Positions 1 to 9,200 of a stretch of 64,000 nt of DNA are shown here, in pieces; position 1 is the stretch's first letter, and the number at the start of each line of letters is the position of its first letter. Source of the DNA: CAZYME01 sp964648115 (GTDB lineage: Bacteria; Pseudomonadota; Gammaproteobacteria; Legionellales; Legionellaceae). Made by a program: the position numbers and the translations under genes. The DNA is taken from the NCBI GenBank assembly GCA_964648115.1, contig CAZYME010000008.1, forward strand, positions 12,009 through 76,008, read 5' to 3'. The notes under the pieces were generated by a model. It had not been told where the DNA came from. It did not search any database and worked only from the letters and a program-made list of their open reading frames with translations.

Positions 1-900
1 GGTTAAAAATTCATCAGTATTTTGTAGATTTAACTGCCCACCCACCTCGCCTACGTCCTGCGGCTTGTCCGCGGGATCAAGGAAGTTAGCCAGATGACTG
101 GATCCCGCGGTCAAGCCGCGTGACGTCGTGTTTGGGGAAACGTGAGCTATTACTTGTGGGTAAAATAAAAACACACTGCTTGGGCCGCCGGGTTGTAAGA
201 AAATTCGAAAACCCGTGGCATCCGCAAATTCCTTGAGTTTTTCTTCATCCTGCGTGCTCAGTGTCTCTAAATTTCGAAAGATCAATGCAATATCTTCGTC
301 ACCAGCAGCTACTTCAATTTGCGCGATACAATGTGGTGCGTCGAAACTATCTAACATGTGTCGTAGATTAACAATTTCTGCATCAACACGCTTATTTAAT
401 ACTGGGCATTGCTCTATTTCAGTAATATAACGTGGATTGTTCTTCTCTCTGAACCCCACCAAGGCCATTTGTTTTTTTTCAACATACCGCACACTTAAAC
501 GCGCTTTATTACGATAATGCCAAAGCTCGCTTGTGAGCGGGGCTAAAACGGTTTCCGGTTGAACGCGCCCAATACGCTCTAGTAAATCCAGCAACAAAGC
601 CTGTTTTTCATGAATTTGCGCCGATTCTTCAAGATGCTGTAACGAACAACCTCCGCAAAGTGTGTAATGCGGGCAACGAGGCTCAACCCGGTGAGGAGAA
701 GGGTCAATAACTGAAAGCACCCTTCCTTCATCAAAGTCACGCTTCTTTCGTATATATTGAAAGGTAACGGTTTCATCTGGCAGTGCGTTTTGAATAAACG
801 TAGTCTTGCCTTCAATTCGAGCAATACCTCGCCCATCATGGCTAAATTTTTCAACCCGAGTAGTGACTGGGATTTCCGGTAGGCGTTGTTTTTTTCTCAT
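1..900 (-). CDS. rlmD: 23S rRNA (uracil-1939-C5)-methyltransferase RlmD, N-terminal 300 codons (runs off window)
   Basis: SAM-dependent methyltransferase that makes m5U1939 in 23S rRNA. Reading the minus strand from ATG at 900 gives 300 uninterrupted codons to base 1. An N-terminal TRAM-like region is followed by the iron-sulphur ligands C76, C82, C85 (CPHYTLCGGC) and C165 (EQCPV), spaced as in E. coli RlmD. The SAM-binding half lies outside the window. Residues about 255-288 (bases about 46-137) are encoded by a palindromic repeat of a family also found between genes here. It sits in frame at the variable loop after the FLFYPQ strand. Identity is secure; whether the enzyme works with the insert is unknown. 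Confidence 0.9.
   Translation of the reverse strand, partial: MRKKQRLPEIPVTTRVEKFSHDGRGIARIEGKTTFIQNALPDETVTFQYIRKKRDFDEGRVLSVIDPSPHRVEPRCPHYTLCGGCSLQHLEESAQIHEKQALLLDLLERIGRVQPETVLAPLTSELWHYRNKARLSVRYVEKKQMALVGFREKNNPRYITEIEQCPVLNKRVDAEIVNLRHMLDSFDAPHCIAQIEVAAGDEDIALIFRNLETLSTQDEEKLKEFADATGFRIFLQPGGPSSVFLFYPQVIAHVSPNTTSRGLTAGSSHLANFLDPADKPQDVGEVGGQLNLQNTDEFLT
46..137. repeat. Palindromic repeat (CGGCTTGTCCGCG family) inside rlmD
   Basis: Inverted arms GGCTTGTCCGCGGGATC and GATCCCGCGGTCAAGCC surround a short loop, flanked by CCTACGTC and GACGTCG. The same core hairpin recurs at about 14024-14125, 15514-15676, 43678-43806 and 53382-53519. This copy keeps the rlmD reading frame open. Confidence 0.85.
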
Positions 901-1008
901 TGTCTCTCTCTGAATGCAATAAAGTCTAGGTCTTTGACTTCTGTTAAATAAATTAATAAAGTGGAGTATTTTAAGACATAAAAGTCAAAATGGCGAATAT
1001 AACAGCAG

Positions 1009-1125
1009 GTAGGTTGGGTCATTTGACCCAACAAAAAGCTTTTCATTTCTGTGGCATTAGTGAATCGTTGGGTCAATGACCCAACCTACTACTCCCTCAT
1101 TCCGCTTCGCTCCATACGGGCTACA
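1009..1125. repeat. Inverted repeat GTAGGTTGGGTC..GACCCAACCTAC plus half copy of the GTAGCCCGTATGGAGCG repeat
   Basis: A pair of TTGGGTC(A)nTGACCCAA palindromes spans 1009-1089. A half-length copy (TCCGCTTCGCTCCATACGGG) of a second family follows at 1101-1125. Other copies of the first family lie near 45600, 58553 and 60284; of the second near 21523, 44475 and 56099. The position between rlmD and rluB suggests a transcript-end or spacer role. No gene is seen in 901-1139. Confidence 0.85.
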
Positions 1126-1139
1126 TTTATGTTCCTACT

Positions 1140-1871
1140 CTATAAATTTGCTAAAAACGTCTCTACCTCTTTAGGAGACATCTCAACAAAGCTTCCTCTA
1201 TCAAGAGAACGTGGCATATGTAACTTACCATAACGAACGCGGATTAAACGGCTTACCTCTAAACCTTGGGACTCCCATAAACGCCGCACTTCACGATTTC
1301 GGCCCTCACTTAAAACAACGTGGTACCAACCATTTGTGCCCTCACCGCCCCGGTATTCTACGCGCTTAAATTTTGCGATCCCATCGTCTAACTCAACACC
1401 TTTCAACAATGCTTTTATCATATCCTGGCTAACCTGCCCATATACCCGCACAGCGTATTCGCGCTCTAACTCATATTTAGGATGCATCAAACGATTTGCT
1501 AACTCGCCATTATTCGTGAAAATCAACAGTCCAGAAGTATTCAAATCTAACCTACCGACCTGAACCCATCGCCCCTGCTTCAAATGCGGCAAATTATCAA
1601 AAACTGTTTTTGTAAACTTAGGATCATTCCTGCTAGAAATTTCACCGATAGGTTTGTGATAAAGCAAAATTCGTGTTTTGGAATCAATTTTAAGTGGATT
1701 ATCAATCACCCGCCCTCTTACGCTAATTTTATCATCAGCCGTAGCGCCATCACCTAACTTGGCAACTGCCCCATTAACCTTGATCAAGCCCTCTTCAATC
1801 CAGCGCTCAATTTCTCTTCTGGAACCAAATCCCGCTTGGCTTAATATCTTCTGTAAACGTTCACTGCTCAT
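1140..1871 (-). CDS. rluB: 23S rRNA pseudouridine-2605 synthase RluB
   Basis: Isomerises U2605 of 23S rRNA to pseudouridine. An N-terminal S4 RNA-binding domain (residues 1-60, LQKILSQAGFGSRREIERWI) precedes the RsuA/RluB/E/F catalytic domain. Its signature GRLDLNTSGLLIFTNNG carries the catalytic aspartate D109. At 243 residues it is the short core form, without the charged C-terminal tail of E. coli RluB. It is the last gene of the scpA-scpB-rluB group and its start overlaps the end of scpB by 11 bases, so translation is probably coupled. RluB rather than RluE/F is inferred from the neighbours. Confidence 0.92.
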   Translation of the reverse strand: MSSERLQKILSQAGFGSRREIERWIEEGLIKVNGAVAKLGDGATADDKISVRGRVIDNPLKIDSKTRILLYHKPIGEISSRNDPKFTKTVFDNLPHLKQGRWVQVGRLDLNTSGLLIFTNNGELANRLMHPKYELEREYAVRVYGQVSQDMIKALLKGVELDDGIAKFKRVEYRGGEGTNGWYHVVLSEGRNREVRRLWESQGLEVSRLIRVRYGKLHMPRSLDRGSFVEMSPKEVETFLANL

Positions 1872-2388
1872 TATTTATTACACTCTGAGGTAAATCATTA
1901 AGCGTCGCTAAATTAAAATAATCCAGAAACGCCTTCGTTGTTGTATACACAGCAGGCTTTCCAGGGACATCCCGATAACCTGCAATACGCACCCATTCCC
2001 GTTCAAGTAACGTTTTTAACATGGTGCTGCTAACAGCCACACCACGGATCTCTTCTATATCAGCCCGCGTCACCGGCTGCTTATAAGCAATAATTGCCAA
2101 CACCTCTAAAAACGCATTAGAGTATTTTGCCTGTTTTTCAGTCAATAAACGAGCAATCCATGGACTGTAACGCTCTTTTGTTTGAAAACAATACCCTCCT
2201 GCAAGGCATTTTAGTTCGATTGCACGCCCTTCATAATCGTTAGCCAGCGCATCCAGAGCGCTTTGTAATTGCTCTTGTGTGGGGACTTGCCAGTCTTCAA
2301 AAGCCGCTGATATTTTTTTCAAAGGCAAAGAGCCTGCGCTACTCATTAAAAGCGCTTCCACAATTAACTTAACCTCTTGATCATCCAT
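1861..2388 (-). CDS. scpB: Segregation and condensation protein B (ScpB)
   Basis: Winged-helix partner of the kleisin ScpA; with SMC it forms the bacterial condensin that organises and segregates the chromosome. Its 175 residues match the family length. The region LEVLAIIAYKQPVTRADIEEIRG, which ends the first winged helix, is the ScpB hallmark, and the second winged helix contains the GYRDVPGKPAVY turn. It starts one base after the scpA stop and overlaps rluB, so all three are probably co-transcribed. Confidence 0.95.
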   Translation of the reverse strand: MDDQEVKLIVEALLMSSAGSLPLKKISAAFEDWQVPTQEQLQSALDALANDYEGRAIELKCLAGGYCFQTKERYSPWIARLLTEKQAKYSNAFLEVLAIIAYKQPVTRADIEEIRGVAVSSTMLKTLLEREWVRIAGYRDVPGKPAVYTTTKAFLDYFNLATLNDLPQSVINNEQ

Positions 2389-2389
2389 T

Positions 2390-3187
2390 TTAACTTACCT
2401 GTAGATGAATGGGTGAAAAAACTGCTGTTTGAGTAACGATTACCAGTGATTGCTTAGCCAACTCCAATGTCGCTAACAACGTTACCACCAAACCCATGCG
2501 TCCCTCATCGTGATTCAATAATTGCGTAAACTCAATTAGTTTTTCGCGTTGCAAACGATGCAAAATGATCGTCATACGTTCACGTACTGATAAGCGCTCT
2601 CTAGTAATATGATGACGAGTGAAACTCTGCTGACGCTGCAACAAGCTGTCCATGATAGCCACCAATGCAGATAAACTGATGTCAGGCTGAGGTTTTGTTA
2701 GGGTTACATTTTCTGTATTGACTTGAACCTGAAACACATCCCGCTCGAACCTAGGTAGTTTATCCATGAGCAATGCCACTTCTTTAAAATGCTCATACGC
2801 CTGTAACCGCCTCACCAATTCCATACGAGGGTCTTCTTCAATCTGATCTTGCAACGAAACAACAGGCGGTAATAATAATTTTGATTTAATTTCTGCCAGT
2901 AACGCCGCCATGACCAAATAGTCAGCAGCTAGCTCCATCCGCCGCTCTTCCAGGAGTTCAATATATTGCATGTATTGCTGTGTGATTATAGCCATCGGAA
3001 TATCTAAGATATCAATATTCTGCTGACGAATGAGATACAAAAGCAGATCCAGTGGACCCGTAAAAGAGTCCAGTAAAACTTCCAATGCGTCTGGGGGGAT
3101 AAATAAATCGGTTGGCAATTCTGTCAGGGGTTGGCCTGCAACAACAGCTAATACGGGCGGCACCCGTGTCAACTCAGTCATTATCAA
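2390..3187 (-). CDS. scpA: Segregation and condensation protein A (ScpA, kleisin)
   Basis: Kleisin subunit of the SMC-ScpAB condensin. The N-terminal SMC-neck-binding helices contain the family pattern FTGPLDLLLYLIRQQNIDILDIPMAIITQQY. The C-terminal winged helix (YEHFKEVALLMD onward, ending with MGLVVTLLATLELAKQ) binds the SMC head. The longest frame begins at a TTG at 3187. An in-frame ATG at 3181 is an equally good start and overlaps the trpS stop less (263 residues). Coupled to trpS upstream and scpB downstream. Confidence 0.94.
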   Translation of the reverse strand: MIMTELTRVPPVLAVVAGQPLTELPTDLFIPPDALEVLLDSFTGPLDLLLYLIRQQNIDILDIPMAIITQQYMQYIELLEERRMELAADYLVMAALLAEIKSKLLLPPVVSLQDQIEEDPRMELVRRLQAYEHFKEVALLMDKLPRFERDVFQVQVNTENVTLTKPQPDISLSALVAIMDSLLQRQQSFTRHHITRERLSVRERMTIILHRLQREKLIEFTQLLNHDEGRMGLVVTLLATLELAKQSLVIVTQTAVFSPIHLQVS

Positions 3188-4398
3188 TAATCCAAACCCA
3201 TCACTTCTCGTACATCATCTAAAGTCTTGTTGGCTTCTTCTCTAGCTTGCTCGCTCCCCTCTGCGACGATACGCTTCACAGAGCTAAGATCGGCTTGGTA
3301 TTCTTTAATAGATGCTTGGATAGGAACTAGCTCTTTATTTATCGCCTCGATCACGGGGCGCTTGCAGTCAACACACCCAATTCCTGCAGACCGGCAGCCT
3401 TCTTGTACCCATTTCTTAGTCGATTCGTCAGAATAAATTTTATGGAATTGCCAAACTGGGCATTTCTCTGGTTCACCTGGATCCGTTCGCTTTACTCGTG
3501 CAGGATCGGTAGGCATGGTCATAATTTTCTTTTCAACCTGCTCAGGCTCTTCTCGCAAGTTAATCGTATTACCATATGACTTTGACATTTTTTGCCCATC
3601 AATACCCGGCATTTTAGCATGCTCGGTTAGCATGGCTTGGGGTTCAGTTAAAATGATCTTCCCAGCACCATCCAAATACCCAAGTAAACGCTCTTTATCG
3701 CCGATAGATAAATTATGCTGATTAGCAAGCAATGCTCGCGCAGTATTTAATGACTCGTGGTGACCATCTTGTTGAAATTCTTTACGCAAATCGGAATATA
3801 ACTTCCCATTTTTCTTGCCCATTTTTTTTATGGCTTCTAGGGCTAGAGCTTCAAAATTGGGCTCACGGCCATAAAGGTAATTAAACCGGCGAGCAACTTC
3901 ACGTATGAGCTCAATATGGGCAACTTGATCCTCACCTACAGGCACAAAATCAGCTTTATAAAGTAGCACATCTGCACTTTGTAACAACGGATAGCCTAAG
4001 AAACCATAGGTCGACAAGTCTTTATCGCGTAGTTTTTCTTGCTGATCTTTATAGGTGGGCACACGCTCAAGCCAACCTAAAGGGGTTATCATCGAAAGCA
4101 GTAAATGCAACTCAGCATGTTCTGGCACCCAGGATTGAAGAAAAATACGAGACAAACTGGGGTTGATCCCGCAGGCCAACCAGTCAATTACCATGTCCCA
4201 TATCAATTGCTCGAGTATACCCGGCTCATCATAACGGGTTGTTAAACCATGCCAATCAGCAGCAAAAAAGTAACAATCATACTGATGCTGTAACTTAAGC
4301 CAGTTTTTCAACACACCGTGGTAATGGCCAAGGTGCAACCCACCACTGACACGCATGCCTGAAACAACCCGCTTATTAGTACTAAACGATGACATCAA
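3184..4398 (-). CDS. trpS: Tryptophanyl-tRNA synthetase with a predicted iron-sulphur anticodon module
   Basis: Class I synthetase that charges tRNA-Trp. The HIGH motif is H22-L-G-H25 and the KMSKS loop is KMSKSYGN near residue 273. At 404 residues it is longer than the E. coli enzyme (334). It carries cysteines spaced C-x21-C-x6-C-x2-C (KCPVWQ..GCRSAGIGCVDCKRP), close to the [4Fe-4S] pattern described for Thermotoga TrpRS, where the cluster contacts the anticodon. The gene leads into scpA with a short overlap. Upstream (4399-4695) lies a nested repeat rather than an obvious promoter. Confidence 0.95.
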   Translation of the reverse strand: MMSSFSTNKRVVSGMRVSGGLHLGHYHGVLKNWLKLQHQYDCYFFAADWHGLTTRYDEPGILEQLIWDMVIDWLACGINPSLSRIFLQSWVPEHAELHLLLSMITPLGWLERVPTYKDQQEKLRDKDLSTYGFLGYPLLQSADVLLYKADFVPVGEDQVAHIELIREVARRFNYLYGREPNFEALALEAIKKMGKKNGKLYSDLRKEFQQDGHHESLNTARALLANQHNLSIGDKERLLGYLDGAGKIILTEPQAMLTEHAKMPGIDGQKMSKSYGNTINLREEPEQVEKKIMTMPTDPARVKRTDPGEPEKCPVWQFHKIYSDESTKKWVQEGCRSAGIGCVDCKRPVIEAINKELVPIQASIKEYQADLSSVKRIVAEGSEQAREEANKTLDDVREVMGLDY

Positions 4399-4451
4399 AA
4401 TCCTCTAATTTTATATAATTCATTTTTAATAAAACACTACGTCCCGCGGCT

Positions 4452-4653
4452 TACCCCCTCTCCCTAACCCTTACTGCCATTAAGTTAACGAAAGACTGCC
4501 GTCCCCGCGAAGGCGGGGATCCATTTCTCCAATGGCTCCTAGCCCAAGTCAGGGATGGATTCCCGCCTTCGCGGGAATGACAAAAATCTCTTAACTTAAT
4601 GACAGTGTCCCTAACCCTCTCCCCCAAGGGGCGAGGGTTAGGGAGAGGGGGTA
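4452..4653. repeat. Nested repeat: one inverted-repeat element inserted in another
   Basis: Outer arms TACCCCCTCTCCCTAACCCT (4452-4471) and its exact complement (4634-4653) are separated by an inner element at about 4474-4605. The inner element has 15-base imperfect ends CTG(C/T)CATTAAGTTAA and internal GAAGGCGGG palindromes. The 11-base word TCCCTAACCCT occurs on both sides of the inner element (4461-4471 and 4608-4618), as expected of a target-site duplication. Confidence 0.8.
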
Positions 4654-4695
4654 AATTGCGGGAATGACAAACCTTTAGATTAGTACGTAATATTG

Positions 4696-5316
4696 CTATC
4701 TAAAAGGTTCCGGGTCCCCTTTCCCTTCGCGTACAATTACAGGGTACTCCCCCGTCAAATCAATCACAGTTGTAGGCTGCGGTCCACAGTTACCGCCATC
4801 AATAACCAGATCAATCTGATTGCCTAATAAATCTTTAATGGCTTCCGGCTCACCCAATGGGGCTGTTGCGCCAGGCAAAATTAACGTTGAGCTCATGATG
4901 GGGGCGTCTAAACATTCTAAAAGAGATAGCGCAATGGTATTTTCTGGTACTCTCAATCCAAGGGTTTTACGTTTGGGATGCAGCATTAAACGGGGCACTT
5001 CATTGGTGGCGTTTAAAATAAATGTATACGAACCTGGAGTAAATGCTTTTAATAATCGAAAAATAGGATTACTTACCCGAGCGTAGGTACTTAGTTGGGA
5101 TAAATCATAACAAACCAGCGTCATATTATGATTTTTACCTAATTGTCGCAAAGAGCGTATACGCTCCAATGCCGATTTATTACCAAGTGCACATCCTAAG
5201 GCGTACCCAGAATCCGTTGGATAAACAATTAACCCTCCATCTTCAACGATGGTAGCAGCCTGGCGTAACAAGCGCGCCTGCGGGTTATCCGGGTGAATCG
5301 CGAAAAACTGACCCAT
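4696..5316 (-). CDS. yciO: YciO-family protein (YrdC/Sua5 fold, threonylcarbamoyl-AMP synthase-like)
   Basis: Single YrdC-domain protein of 206 residues, the same length as E. coli YciO. The TsaC/Sua5 relatives condense threonine, bicarbonate and ATP to threonylcarbamoyl-AMP for t6A37 of tRNA; the exact role of YciO itself is less settled. Visible signatures are GGLIVYPTDSGYALGCALGN near residue 28 (nucleotide and RNA-binding face) and APIMSSTLILPG. It lies 15 bases downstream of the PHP gene rnm, as in many gammaproteobacteria, and the two are probably one transcript. Confidence 0.88.
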   Translation of the reverse strand: MGQFFAIHPDNPQARLLRQAATIVEDGGLIVYPTDSGYALGCALGNKSALERIRSLRQLGKNHNMTLVCYDLSQLSTYARVSNPIFRLLKAFTPGSYTFILNATNEVPRLMLHPKRKTLGLRVPENTIALSLLECLDAPIMSSTLILPGATAPLGEPEAIKDLLGNQIDLVIDGGNCGPQPTTVIDLTGEYPVIVREGKGDPEPFR

Positions 5317-5331
5317 AGTTTACTAAGTCCT

Positions 5332-6177
5332 TTAGATGTTCCATTGATGCCAGATTGGTGTACAGTTTACTGGCAATGCACGCTGTTGTCCAAGAGCAAC
5401 TCGCGATAAAGTATCACCATGATAATCTGACCCTGTTGAAGCCAAAAGTTCAAACCGAATACAAAGTCCAGCTAACTCCATTGAGTGTGTTACCGTGATG
5501 TCACCCGAAACCACTTCTATTCCAGTGCCACCAGCCTCTTTAAAAACCTCAATTAACGCATGCAGCTTTGAACGCGTCAATGCATACTTTAATGGGTGTG
5601 CAATAACAGCCTGACCTCCAGCCTGCACAATCACCGCAACTGCATCTTCAATGCTTACCCAAGCAGTGGGCACATAAGCACTTTTCCCCTGCCCTAAAAA
5701 CCGCTTAAATGCGCTTTTCATGTCACGGACCACACCTTCATTGATTAGCACTTGAGCAAAATGAGGTCGACCAACGCGCTCATGTCCGGCAATTTCACTT
5801 GCTTTTTGATAGGCATCTTGGATGCCGCATCCCTCCAAGCACTCAGAGATTTTCAGCGCACGATCTATACGGGCCTGGCTCTGACTAGCAACCAAAGCGG
5901 ACATGCCTTCATCTGCTGGATTGATGTTTAAACCAAGAATATGAATATCATATTTTTTCCAGCGGACACTAAGCTCAATTCCATTAATAATAGTAACGCC
6001 ACTGTCACGCGCAGCCTCACGCAAAGGCATAAGCCCAGCTATCGTGTCGTGATCAGTTAAGGCCAGTACTCGAACGTGAGAATCGATAGCCTTATTTAAC
6101 AAAGCACTAGGGCTAAGCTCCCCGTCTGAAAAATGGCTGTGACAATGGAGGTCAATCATAGTGGACAAAAATAGCAT
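5332..6177 (-). CDS. rnm: PHP-domain 5'-3' exonuclease (RNase AM, YciV)
   Basis: Polymerase-and-histidinol-phosphatase domain hydrolase. E. coli RNase AM removes the 5' precursor ends of rRNAs and hydrolyses 3',5'-bisphosphonucleotides. Metal ligands are visible as DLHCHSHFSDG near the N-terminus, ALTDHDT, RPHFAQVL, VIAHPLKY and the C-terminal GSDYHGD. An alternative start at the second methionine (6159, MIDLHCHS) is equally plausible. It is followed closely by yciO, its usual partner. The 54 bases to the upstream effector-like gene hold no obvious terminator. Confidence 0.9.
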   Translation of the reverse strand: MLFLSTMIDLHCHSHFSDGELSPSALLNKAIDSHVRVLALTDHDTIAGLMPLREAARDSGVTIINGIELSVRWKKYDIHILGLNINPADEGMSALVASQSQARIDRALKISECLEGCGIQDAYQKASEIAGHERVGRPHFAQVLINEGVVRDMKSAFKRFLGQGKSAYVPTAWVSIEDAVAVIVQAGGQAVIAHPLKYALTRSKLHALIEVFKEAGGTGIEVVSGDITVTHSMELAGLCIRFELLASTGSDYHGDTLSRVALGQQRALPVNCTPIWHQWNI

Positions 6178-6231
6178 ACCTTGTAGGCCGTGTCATCACT
6201 CCTCTTATCCTGATCGTAATGATTTTAACTG

Positions 6232-9200
6232 TCACCTAAAAGGAGAAGGCTTTTCTTGTTGGCAAGACTCAAAAAACGTTTGTCCTTCCGATTGCCAAAA
6301 TTTAGGAGATTTTCCTGTTCTCATCGAAACAATTCCAAGTACAGCTAATCCAGGCAGAAAACCTGTAATAACAATACTAAGAGCAATAACTACATTAAGA
6401 ACATAACGTTTCCAAGCCGGATCCTGATGCAGTGTGATATCCTGATTGCTGGCATCAAGAGCTGTATAAAAGTTGATAACACAATCCTGATTTCTTCTGG
6501 GATTTTCTAGGTCAGCGGGCTGAAGAGCTAACTCCAAACTTGTTTTAACAGCATCAAGGATACCAATCTTAGCATTATTTTCAGGTCCTGGAGCTTGAGC
6601 TCTTAAATGCGCTAAGTAACGAGTAGTTAATGGGAGTAATTTGTCAGTAATTAAGTCCAAACATTGGGCTTCTTTAGGAGCATTATCTTGCTGACGCTGT
6701 GCCTTAAGTGCGGCTTGTACTGCTATTAACTCTTCATTTTGCTGTGTTAGCCTTTCGGTATCCTGCGCTAAGATTCGACGCTCTTCCTCAAGTAAAACTT
6801 GTGCCGCTGCTAATTCTCCATTTTGATGAGTCAACCGCTCGGCATTCTGGGCTAAGGTGCGATGCTCATTTTCAAGCGCAGCTTGTGCCATTATTAACTC
6901 TCTATTTTGCTGGGCCAATCGCTCGGTATTATAGGCTAAGATTCGACGCTCTTCCTCAAGCACCGTTTGTGCCGCTGTTAAAACACCATTTTGCTGAGCT
7001 GAGTCTTGGAGTGCACGATAAATCGGATCTTGTTCTTTCAATAACCTTAAATAAGGCTCCATCTCCCTAATGCAAGGAGCATCTCTGTTATAAAGCTCCC
7101 CTGCCTCAATATGATGTTGATAACTATAAATAGCAATCGAGCTCAGTAAAACCGCTTTTCTTGAAAAGTGGGGCAACAGTTTAATGCGAGTTAATTTTGC
7201 TTTATTAAATGCATCTAAGGATTCCAAATGCCGATCAAAATCATCATAAAGCATCATTGCTTCACGCAAAACACGAGAAGGATCAAGCCCACGAAGAATA
7301 GTGTCTCCTGCTGTTTTAAGCAGGTTTAATAATTTACTTTTCTCTTGGTATTCTTGTGGATCATCAAGCAAGTTAGAATAAAACTGGTTGATTTTTTCAA
7401 GATACTCTCTTGGCGTAGCCAAACGAACATCGCGAGCAAGCTCCTGAATAAAGCATTCAATTTTATGGTTTATTACTAGATCTAGAGGCGAGGCCTTTAG
7501 CATATTCGATAAGTCACCCAATAACCCCTGTTCAACATGAGGAATATTGATAGACAAATCTTGATCAATCCTGTTGAGTTCCTGAAAAAAAATGTCGCTC
7601 TTTTTTGACAAGGCAAGATGTAAGCTTTGCTCTAAACTTTGATAAATATTCCTGGTGAATTCAGATTCAAGTCCTTGAAAGGCAGACATACCTTCTATTA
7701 TTACTCTAACCATCTGCGCTTTTTCAGCAATCCCCATTTGACCATTCAAATATCCGTGTGCCACTTCCTCAATAAAAAACGCTGCAAAACGAGGAAATAA
7801 CCCCGTATCAAGCTGAGAAATCTTAAGTAAATGACTAATCCTACCATTTACAGGTAGCCGCCCAAAATCCACGGTATCGCCAGGCACTGGTGACCCGGTA
7901 GGACTAGTGGTTTTTTCATAATCACAAATCGCTCGCAAACCAGAAAGCACACGTCCAACCTTCATAACAGGGGAAGCACCGATATCTGTTATCTCAAAAT
8001 GATCATAGATTTGCTGGAAAGCTAGATGAGCATGCTCCGCGTTAACATATCCAACATGCTGTGTAGGAATGACTTGACGCAAAAATGTATTTACTGAAGA
8101 GTGTCGATGATAATGGACTAAACGATCTTCTACCACAAAACCTGGTTTATACCCAACCCAAGCTGCTGCGGTATCTATCAATCCCTCCGCAGTCTGTTCA
8201 TGCCCAGTGACAAAAGTATGCTTGCTTAATAATTGATATGATTTTTTGTTTTCGGCAACTGCTGCATAACAAAGCAGTTTTTTTTGTGCTAGCTCTCTGG
8301 CATCTAGTAACGTCGAACCTTCATCCCCATAGAGAAGTGCTTCTAATTTGTGATTAATAGTCACGCGGTCTTTTGTTTTAAAATCATCGTGACCATGTCT
8401 TCTTAGAAATTCAATTATGTTTATTAAAATAATTTCTTGTACATGCGATGTCTTATCTTCACCCCAGGCGTCATTAACCTGCCTAGACTGATTTAAAAAA
8501 TTACCCGATCCGGTCCCATGATGCCCTGGGATTGTGTGAAGATGATATATTGTCTGAGAAGGATCAACTGGCTTAGGAATAATCGCCTTAAACGAACGCG
8601 AGCTCTCATTCTCATAAACATATTGGGTATACTCAGAAACAATGCTGGGAACATGATAAAATCGATCGTCGACCCACCGGGTGGGCGCGCCCATCCAACG
8701 ACCACCAGGAACAGGATCGATGTTAAAAATCGCCAATTTAACGTCGGAAAGACTACCTACAAAATCATCAGGATTGCTCTGAAGTTGTTGAATGAGCGCA
8801 TTAAAAGCCGCCCCTAACGCGCCTCCTCTCATCTGCGCTTCGGTGGCTGGATTTGTACTATTGGTAATACCAGCATGATGAAATGGCCGTTGCTTGAATA
8901 AGTTCACTATTCGCTCAAGCTCATGTGCAACAAGGATAGCTTCAACAGCCCCCCGGCTAAACGCCATAATATTAATCTGTGTTTCACCACGCGCTAAGGC
9001 ATGTAAAATGCTTAAAACAGCGCGCGAAATTCTATCATGAACAGCGGTACCCAATGTATCTGGGCCCTCAATCACATGAATTGATCTCCCAATATAGGGC
9101 TCAGGTGATGTATGCGTGCACTCTCCACCCTCAATTAGTGAGCTAGCAATACTTAATGATTCACCCCGATCATAATCTACGGTTTCCTGGGGGGTAAATA

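Noticed and set aside
6708..7070. Plus-strand frame opposite the coiled-coil repeats
   Set aside because: Shadow of the periodic coiled-coil sequence on the coding strand.
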